Source: Alligator mississippiensis
Taxonomy: Eukaryota > Chordata > Crocodylia > Alligatoridae
DNA: 64,000 nt
Assembly: GCF_030867095.1 (NCBI RefSeq)
Contig: NC_081837.1
Location: 16,510,501-16,574,500, forward strand
Reading direction: 5' to 3'
A program made the translations under genes and the position numbers. A model generated the notes under the pieces. The model saw nothing but the letters and a program-made list of their open reading frames with translations, had not been told where the DNA came from and made no database searches. Below, in pieces: positions 56,389 through 64,000 of this stretch (the first letter of the stretch is position 1; the number at the start of each line of letters is the position of its first letter).

Positions 56389-59300
56389 CTGTGAGGGAGG
56401 AACAAGCAGAGGTAACACTCGCAGTTAGATTCCTCTTCCAGCAGCAGCTGCTGCCAACACACCCATCCCCAAGGAGGGGATGCCACTGCCTGGCCCAGGG
56501 CCTGGAGAGGCAGCTTTTGCAATATCAAGTCAACTATTCTCTGACTAAACTCTAAATTTTCCCTGTTTTTTGAGGTAAAATTGGGTTTGCAAGGAAGCAG
56601 TGTCTTTTATGAGGTAGAAGTACTGCCTTTTCTGAGCAGTGCTTACATTTTGCTCAGCAAAAAAAAAATCCAACACTTCACACCCATGGATTCAGCCATG
56701 CTGATGCAGGCCCCCAGGGAGCTGTAGCTCTGTTGCCTCATGTCTCCATTCTCTGCTGTGGGCCGGGCTACTTGGCTGGACTACATATCCCACCATACAC
56801 ACCAGCCACGTGCGCTCGTAATCCACCTCCCACAGCCATTCTGGGGGTGCATGGGCAGTAGGGGAACCCGGGAAGCCAGTGTAGGGCTTCTAGCTTATAC
56901 CAGCGGAAGGGCCTTTGTGCCTAAACACAAGCCGTGGGGACTGAACAGTGGCAGGAAAGCCTGCTAAAGGCCAACCGCCTCCTAAATCCATCTGTGTTCT
57001 TCCACCAGAGCCCATTGCTGTGGCACTCAGGGATGGCCATGGACCTTCTGTAAACCATGTTCACACGGTGAGGTCACTCAGGGCCTGATCTAGTCAACAG
57101 GAATCTTGCCACTGCCTTTCACAGACTTTGGACAAGGTCTGCTATGTGCTTGCTGCCCCAGTTGACCAAGATGTCCTGTCCCTAGGTCACCTGACGCTGG
57201 ATGAGGCAAGACCGGCGAGATTCCTAACCTGTTGCACATGGAAAAACCACACGTTCAGTGCTTTCTTTAGCGAGACCTGCTGTGTAGTTAGGGGAGCTGG
57301 AAGACAGGCTGGTGGGCACCAAGTGCCCTTCCCTCATGTCTGAGAGAGAAGCAAATCCACCCCAGGTAGAACAAGTACTGCCATCTGAGCCTATTGGGGG
57401 GAATGGAAGTGATCACTTCAGAAGGGGAATGAGCACTATAGACCGTGGAGGAAACACGGCTGCACAACAACTTGCAAATCAAGGTGGTCCCAGGGGTGCC
57501 CTGGAAGGCTTGATAAGGCAGCACTGTCACAGCAAGGTAGTACCTTCACTTTGGCTCAGGCCGTTTTCCCTTTTCTCCAGCATCAACTCCTGGTACTTTT
57601 CCCTTTGGATAACAAGAAAGAAGAAGAACTGGGTTTCTAAGTGCAACACACACAATGGGCCAATTCCCCTTGTCAGCTTGGCCTCAGCCTTATTCAATTC
57701 TGCAAGACACTACCAACAAAGGGAGCTGGAGGTGTCCAGCACTGTGCAGGGTGGTCTGTCTGCTCCCCTGGCTAGCTTGGGGCATGCAGTGGCTTCTCCT
57801 AAAGACTGAGGAGCCATTTCAGCCCCTTGCCCATCCTCCTTCCCGTGTTCTCCCGCTCTACTGTAGCACTCCGGTGGGGTCACAGAAAGGCAAGGCCAGC
57901 CCAGATGTTACAGGGGCAGGAGAAGGCAATTTGTGGAGGAGGAAAAGAGAGGAGCCCTATCATCAGGGACGGGTACAACCAGGCACTGCACAGCAGTGCT
58001 GAGAACAGTCCTGCCTGAAGGATGGGGGGAGACTCATAGGACTCATAGGACTTTATGATTTCTGCTTTCTGGACTCACCCACCTGTTTCCCCCCAGTGCA
58101 CCCCATCCATCGTCACAGAGACTGGTCCCCACAGAGCCTGGTGTACACCGCCTCCACCCCATGTTACCACAGCCCGTGGGACTGGTGCATAGAGCCTTAA
58201 ACGAGGCCCAGGCCAGTTCCAGCCTGAATGGGACAGGCCACTGGATAGCACAGTGCAGGCAACTCTCCTCACCTGTGGCCCCACGGCTGTGCAAGCTGCT
58301 CTGTGCTGGTCAGTCCCTGTCCACTGCTCATGATGATCCCCAAGAATGAGTGCATGGCATGTGAGACTCACCCCACATGTACATCCTCCCAGGCACCCAC
58401 TTGTACAGTCCTAGGCCCGCTGTGGGGATCAGCTGCCTCACCTCATCGCTTCCCTCACTCCAAGCAGGTGCCTGAAAATCAGCTGAGACTCTAGGTCTGG
58501 ATCCAAGGGGTCATTCCACTCCTGCAGCGTGACTCCGTGCCGGGTTTTATCACAGCCCAAACCTAGGAGGCCAGCGAGAGCCAGGAGGTTGGTGTCAAAT
58601 GTGCGTCTGGGTGACCTACCCGAGATCCCATGGGGACTCAGTGGTAGAGTCGTGGCAGAGACCCCACAAGTCCTGCTGCTGTCCCCACCTGACTCATTCG
58701 TCGCCCTTTGCAGAGAGCAGGCTGCAGGGCACAGTACCTGACTTGTCCTTCTGGTGGCAGCAGCTCCACTTGTCTCCTCTGAACACACCCGGGTGATAGG
58801 AGCACAGCATCTCTGAGTTGTTCACGCAGACCTTCCTCAGGGCTGACAGCCACTGGTTCAGCTCGTTGACACACTGAAACATGGGCAAGGGGCTAGGACT
58901 GGAGCTGGGGGTGGGGTGTCGAGCTGTGCAATGCCAACCCTGCACAGCTTAGAGCCAGGGCTCCCACACATTGTCCTTGCACCCAGCCCAGCACGCCTGC
59001 TGCCTCTAGCTGTGGCCCTTGCATGAGGCAGCACCTCCACACTGCAGCACCTCCTGCTGCCCAGATATTCCCAGGCTGTCCCTGGTTCCTCAGAACCACG
59101 GGCATGATGCATCGCTTCAGCTCCCAGGCTCGCACACTCCAGTCTGGTCCAACTGCCCAAGCTCCTCTTTCTCCACTACCCATGGGCACACCCCCCACCC
59201 ACTCCACAAAGGCACCTGCCTGGTGGCAGTCCCACCTTGCACTGCAGATAGGCCGTCTCCGACTGCCCCGTCTCGTCCATATAGATGATCTGCATCACGT

Positions 59301-62300
59301 GGGAGTTGCCAAAGCTTTTCTCCTCCACCTTCTCAGCCGCCCGGATGTTGGACAAGGTGATGAAGGAGCTTTTCTGAATGGCAGCCCAACGCAGGGGGCA
59401 GAAGCATTAGAGGGGAAGACAGGCGTGACCTACCAGATCCAGATGGCCGTGGGTTCCTTCCACTGCAAGGACCACTGGGCATGGGCTGTGAAGCAGCTCC
59501 ATTGCCTTTAGACCTCCAAGTGATGAGTTAGCTAGTCCCACCTCTGAGGCTTCACATGCATACTGCCCATCCCCCTTTACCTCCCATGTACGCTCCCTCA
59601 GTGCTAGGGACAGTTCAAACCCATTCCACAGACGGGTGAGTGAAGCCTAAGCCCTGCTTCCAGCTGCACCCCTCCCCACTCCAGGCTGCCAAATCCTTGC
59701 ACTTGCCCTGCCAGGTCTCACAGGGGCAAATATCCTCCAACCCTGTCCTATGTGTCCTTAGGGGCTCAGTGCCCTCTCAAGAGGCCCATGGGATGCTGGA
59801 GTGGAAGCAGCATAGAGATGGGGGCTGGTGCTGAGGGCTTCAGCAGGAAAATGTCTCTCTCTGTACAGTTCAGGCAACACCCAGCACCAGGCCAAGAACT
59901 GCACTTCCCCAGTACAGACCAGAAGAGACTGATCCAGAGGCTGGCTGCCAAGGATGTATCGGTCCCTGACACCATATGCCCATCCAGTCCCAGCTCGCAG
60001 CAGAGCATGACCTCCTACCCCTGCCCTCACCTTGGAGCTGGGTGTCTTGGCAAAGCTGAGGGCTTCACTCGTGAGGGAGAAGTACAGTTTCTTGAAGGAC
60101 GACGACATAAGTGGCCCTTTGCCTTTGGTCTTGTGGATGAACAGTGGTCCTTCCTTCACAATGAGGGTCTGCAGGGTCAGTGCCTTCTGCAGGTCCAGCT
60201 CTGCAAATGACAGACCCCAGGGCTGATGCTCCCAGAGCCACAAAACTTTTGTGGGAATGACAGCTGGCAGCCTTGGTGCCCCTGGGCCTCAGAGCAGTGA
60301 TGGGCATGGAGCCGTCACTCCCTTCTTGCAAACAGGGACACAGGGCAGGTGACCCAGAAAATCAGAGGCAGCCCCATGGACTGGGATGAGGACGGAGGTC
60401 TCCTCCTTCCTAGCTTAAGGCCCTCTCCACTGGCTGCACTGCCCTTCTTATGAGGCACGGGGAGATCCATCTGTGTGCCATCTACCCAACTATCACCATA
60501 TAGACTAAACAGAGTGACCAAGTTCCAGCCAGGGAACACTTTCACTTCAGGACAGGGGACCACCAGCAATGGCAAATGCCCCTGAGCCAGCCAGACCCAG
60601 TGTGGGTCCCTGGACAATCTGGCTTCAGGAGCCTTGTTCACCTTCCTTCTCCTCAATGTCCACGAGCTTGGTGATGAATTCCTTCATGTGGGCGACACCC
60701 TGCTGGATGGTGGGCTGCAGAGGGGCCATCCATGCCTCCTTGGCGCGGCTCGCTGCGGTGTCCATGTTCCCAATGGTCTGGATTGCCTGGCCCCAAATGA
60801 AAAGGCAGGGCTCATGGCATGCCCAGAAAGCAGCCAAGGTGCCTCGCAGCCATCAAAGAGGCCTGTACACTTTGGACAAGACTAGAGCAGGACCACGCCA
60901 CTTGGCACTGCAGGACTCCCCAGGAGACCAGACCCCCAGCAGCATTCCTCACGGCAGAGAAAGGGGCTCTTTATGGAGCTGGAAGGACACAGGCAAAGCA
61001 GTTCTCTGCCTGTGTGACTGACTCAACTGGTTCGAGATTCCCCCCCGGAGGCCTCCCCACAGAAATCTCACCCAACCATGGCATCTGTAGGAGGGGGTCC
61101 TTCAATTGCTGGGGGACCCCAAATCTATCCACTGCCCAGGAGTCAGTGCCCAGTAGTCACTGCCCCATCCCGATCCATGAAGGCATCTTTCAGCTTGCCC
61201 AAAAGAACACACAGCCCTGGGGCATGCTCACAGGGACCCCAAAGGTCCCTGAGGCACAAGACCCACCTCTCCCACACACACACACACACACGCTGACAGC
61301 GCATCCCAGGGCTCACCTTAGCCAAAAGCAGCAGGGTGCGACTGGTACGGGCATCTGCGTGCTTCTCCCGCAGGTGAAAGAGCTTGGGGGACATGACGGC
61401 CGGGGAGAAGAAGCGGAGGCTGAGAAAGCTGGTAACGGCGATGAACTTCACGTTCTGTGGGGAAATCACTCATCGACACTGATGTGCAATGATAGGTGCA
61501 TGTCCGTGCACACACACACACACACACACACATGCACTGGCATAGGGCTCCACTGCTGTTACCATCTGTGCAAGGCAGACCAGAATGGGACCCTCCAGGG
61601 CTATCAAGGCCTTGAGACATCTCAAAATGCTGCAGAAACCATCCAGTGTATCCACCCAGCCCTACAATGCAACCAGCTCTGGGGTGGGGGAAGGTGTCAG
61701 CTGTTTACTAGGACTCGGGAGAATCCTTCCTCCTGTATAAGCTGCAGGAGGGGAATTCAGGGAAGGCAGGATGTCATTCCAGGGGCCAGAAGGAAGTGGG
61801 CACTGAGGTTCATGCCGCTCTCCTTCAAAAAGCCCCTCGATCCTTCACAATCACGAGCCGCTAGGATTGGAGGTGGATCCCACAGCAAAGACGACCTGCT
61901 TTCACTGCTGTGGACAGCTCTCAAGTGTCCTTCTGCAGAGCTGCCACGGGGTGTCGCGGGAGCTGCATCTCACACTCTCCACACCCCAGGTCTTCTCTGC
62001 AGGCCTGGCTCATGGGTTGGACCCCATCTCCGTAACAGAATTTCCCTTGGGGAAAGGCAAGGGCATGGTACATATAGGAGCCCCTAGCCATGGTGCATCT
62101 GGGGAAACAGTGTGGCTGGGAAGCCCAGCCCAGAGAAAGGGATGAGAGCACAAAACAACTGGACTACAGCTTCTGTAGGGCACCACAAACAGGTCTCTGC
62201 ATCTGAACCGTTTGGGTTTTCAGGTGTCCTCCAGTTTAGAGTCTCTCCCACAGGGTGCCCCAAGGAGTTATGGTCCCTCTGGCAGTGTGGCAGCCTTCTC

Positions 62301-63770
62301 CCGGGCCCTGTAGTGCCTGCTCCCCTGCACTGCCCCACACCAGACAGACCAGGCCCAGAAGCACCAGTCTACTGACCTTGTGCTTGTTCTCGGGGAAACG
62401 CTCTCCCACTCGTGTGAAGAGCTGCCGGAAGGTGGCACGGATGTTGGCGGGACACATCTTCACTGACTTGGCAATGGCGGCAAGGAGCTCACCCAAATAA
62501 GACTGCAAGTGCTGGGCACTCTGCTGGATCACCTCGCTCTCCGTCTGGATCCGGTGCAGCCCTGAGCACCTGCCAGGGGCCAGACAAACACACTCAGGCA
62601 AGACCCACTGTGGGCCCAAATGCTCTCAACTGCTGCTCAGCTGGGGGACAGTATTAGCATCCCACATGCTTCAGGGCTGACTGGTGACAGGCTGGGTCAG
62701 GAAGGATTTTCTTCTGTCCTGCACTGTGCTGGGTACTGCACCACTGGTGAATGCAGGGGGGCCCAAGAGCCCAGCCCTAGCTGCTGAGACATGCAGGCCA
62801 CTGAATGAGCAAGTGTGGCAGCTGCTGGGTGCACCCACTTCTAAGTCATCATGTGACCCCACAGTGATTTGTCTGCATTCAGAGGCACCGACACCATATC
62901 TCCACTGCACAATGCAGCACAGGGTAGGGACACCTCTGACTGAGGCAGCTTGGGCACTGGAAGCAGTAGCAGCATGTGAGCCTGGACACCACACCATAAT
63001 AATTTACTCTTCTTCCCAGCAAGGTTAATTAACACCAGGCTAATACAGCTCTCCAGCCTCAGGTGCCTGAGCCTGCCCCACAGAAGCCCATGCCTGTGCC
63101 TTACAGGGTGACATACACAGAGATAAGAGTGGGAGCTCCACCTTCCCAGCCATGGATCCGGAGCTCTGAACTGGCCTGAATGCCAGCCCTCTGGTGCTAC
63201 TGGGCCAACATCCTCCAGAGGTCCACGGTACAGACAGACAGGGACCTGCTGGCTGGTATTTATGCAACTATGCTACTGCTCTAGGTAGCAGAGTGTGGCT
63301 GCGTGCGAGATCCAGTGCCAGGGATGAGTGGGGACCTCTGATGTTAGCAGAGTGGTGCCAAATGACCACTCTGGGTCCCCAGACTCTGGCCTTTCAAGAT
63401 CATGGGCCAGATCTTATTTGCACCAGATTTATACCACTGTTATTCCTCCTTTATAGCCATGTGAGAAGAGGATCAGGCCCCTGGCAGGTGGCAAGGAGGT
63501 AGGCCCAGTGCCTGGGACCAGGGCACAGGCTGGGCTGGCAGTTGGCATATTGGTGTCTCAGCCCTTGGGGCTGAGCCCCTGCCCCTTCTCCCTCTTTTCT
63601 CTGCTTTGACCCCAAACAGGGAAGCATGCTGGGTGTGACACTTGGCTCAACCCTTACCCAACATCTTTAATCTCCACCTTGCTGGGGTCCAGCTCCACAT
63701 ACTTCTTCTCCTCAAAGACACGGTTAATTGTTGGCCCCAGGATGCTGTGCAAATACTGCATCCCTGCTAC
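56267..63770 (-). CDS. RASA4: RASA4 (CAPRI), 3' half, nine exons seen
   Basis: RASA4 is a calcium-promoted Ras GTPase-activating protein. After calcium rise its C2 domains bring it to the plasma membrane, where it switches off Ras. The window holds the C-terminal half on the minus strand. The RasGAP domain is entered at VAGMQYLHSILGP and contains the signature FLSLRFFSPAVMSPKLF and HADARTSRTLLLLAK. The PH domain is seen as KEGPLFIHKTKGKGPLMSSS with FKKLYFSLTSEALSFAKT. The Btk zinc motif is complete: the His of YHPGVF, the Cys pair of WSCCHQK and the Cys of GLGCDKT. The C-terminus VLQDLEEAH ... NCLVELQT matches human. All junctions agree in phase except the last, where one small exon seems to be missing from my annotation. 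The two C2 domains, the arginine finger and the promoter lie right of the window. RASAL1 is less similar, so RASA4 is secure. Confidence 0.95.
56389..58441. other. RASA4 intronic stretch, one small exon not located
   Basis: 2 kb between the last two identified exons. Human RASA4 has about 23 residues here (around WERHRELSGG) that I could not place. I see no repeat apart from the actcatagg doublet at 58032-58050. Confidence 0.5.
58442..58562 (-). CDS. RASA4: RASA4 exon (end of Btk motif)
   Basis: Acceptor gcctcctag, donor gtgagg. It encodes GLGCDKTRHGVTLQEWNDPL and QLIFRHLLGVREAM, leaving two bases. The acceptor side is secure. The exact donor is less so, because a gtgagg also occurs 17 bases earlier. 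Confidence 0.85.
58738..58873 (-). CDS. RASA4: RASA4 exon (PH end and Btk motif)
   Basis: Acceptor atgtttcag, donor gtactg. It encodes CVNELNQWLSALRKV and the zinc-binding YHPGVFRGDKWSCCHQKDKS. Confidence 0.95.
59236..59373 (-). CDS. RASA4: RASA4 exon (PH domain, second part)
   Basis: 46 codons, phase 0, acceptor gccattcag, donor gtggga. It encodes KSSFITLSNIRAAEKVEEKS and SHVMQVIYMDETGQ. Confidence 0.95.
60031..60200 (-). CDS. RASA4: RASA4 exon (PH domain, first part)
   Basis: Acceptor tcatttgcag, donor gtgagg. It encodes ELDLQKALTLQ, then KEGPLFIHKTKGKGPLMSSS and KTPSSK. Confidence 0.95.
60642..60786 (-). CDS. RASA4: RASA4 exon (end of RasGAP)
   Basis: Acceptor ggggccag, donor gtgaac. 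It encodes AIQTIGNMDTAASRAKEAWM and ends FITKLVDIEEKE. Confidence 0.95.
61271..61292. repeat. (CA)n microsatellite
   Basis: Short CA run in a RASA4 intron, about 25 bp from the exon donor at 61317. A second CA run lies at 61509-61533. Confidence 0.85.
61317..61454 (-). CDS. RASA4: RASA4 exon (RasGAP signature)
   Basis: 46 codons, phase 0, acceptor tccccacag, donor gtgagc. It contains the RasGAP signature FLSLRFFSPAVMSP. Confidence 0.96.
62377..62569 (-). CDS. RASA4: RASA4 exon (RasGAP part 2)
   Basis: Acceptor ctggcag, donor gtcagt. It completes a Gly codon and encodes CSGLHRIQTESEVIQQSAQH and RATFRQLFTRVGERFPE. Confidence 0.94.
63658..63770 (-). CDS. RASA4: RASA4 exon (RasGAP part 1)
   Basis: Acceptor tctcacacag, donor gtaagg. 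It encodes VAGMQYLHSILGPTINRVFE and EKKYVELDPSKVEIKDV, nearly identical to human. Confidence 0.95.
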
Positions 63771-64000
63771 CTGTGTGAGATAGATTGTGATGTAAGCCAC
63801 GTACCCACAGGCTCACCAGGTTACACAAACACACTTTCTCTCTTTCTCCCTCTCTAGTATGTACTGCAGCGTCTTGTCTCCCTGTAAGACATCCCATTTG
63901 TTTTTAGCTAGCAAAACCATGAATCCCTCAGGTAAGCCTGTCTCTCTCCTCCCCTTCCATTGCCACCACAGCACATGCTTTGTCTGCTTCCTAAGGGGAA
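63771..64000. other. RASA4 intron to window edge
   Basis: Includes the polypyrimidine-rich region of the flanking intron (on the minus strand upstream of the 63770 acceptor). No exon is visible before the edge. Confidence 0.6.

Noticed and set aside
55656-56528. 290-codon minus-strand open frame at the RASA4 3' end
   Set aside because: Overlaps the true terminal exon in another frame and runs through a MIR and intron; no domain is recognisable.
61271-61533. CA repeats as a CRISPR-like array
   Set aside because: Simple dinucleotide repeats with no spacers, in vertebrate intron DNA.
60819-62087. 422-codon plus-strand open frame
   Set aside because: Antisense to RASA4 exons and introns, contains a His/Thr run from the CA microsatellites and matches no known protein.

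Overview
This is eukaryotic, vertebrate DNA, most likely from a crocodilian or another non-avian, non-mammalian amniote. The evidence is spliced genes with near-identical vertebrate products, many CR1 LINE copies, old MIR SINEs and many small hAT and Tc1/mariner-type elements. The assignment to crocodilians is inference from the repeat flavour; the vertebrate assignment is secure from the proteins. The gene order ORAI2 - ALKBH4 - LRWD1 - POLR2J - RASA4 is the one known from human 7q22.

Layout. 1-1945 (+): intron and final coding exon of ORAI2, a store-operated calcium channel subunit. 1946-7372: ORAI2 3' region running tail to tail into ALKBH4. 7373-9048 (-): complete ALKBH4 in three coding exons. 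About 8250-9720: a CpG island that is the head-to-head promoter of ALKBH4 and LRWD1 and carries a near-consensus ZNF143/Staf site. 9885-46601 (+): complete LRWD1 (ORCA) in 15 coding exons, 750 codons, all splice phases consistent. Its introns hold most of the repeats: six CR1 segments or insertions, an old broken retrovirus copy of about 9.5 kb in intron 9, three copies of one roughly 1.3-1.5 kb hAT-like family, a 728-bp hAT in an older MIR, a mariner-like element, a fold-back element and a locally duplicated 250-bp segment. 47398-53107 (-): complete POLR2J, 117 aa, four coding exons, with a CR1 in intron 3 and an ETS/CRE promoter. 54500-63770 (-): 3' half of RASA4, covering part of the RasGAP domain, the PH domain, the Btk zinc motif and the C-terminus; the C2 domains lie beyond the right edge.

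The genes are an ordinary conserved housekeeping and signalling cluster, not an operon: calcium entry (ORAI2), actin or DNA demethylation (ALKBH4), origin recognition and heterochromatin (LRWD1), RNA polymerase II (POLR2J) and calcium-regulated Ras inactivation (RASA4). I found no evidence of a new biological system. The points most worth a second look are nested insertions with readable target duplications, an anomalous right edge of the retroviral insertion, a repeat family with a GC-rich interior seen three times in one gene, antisense orientation of every intronic CR1, an extra N-glycosylation sequon in ORAI2, and a RASA4 exon whose phase shows that one small exon was not located.
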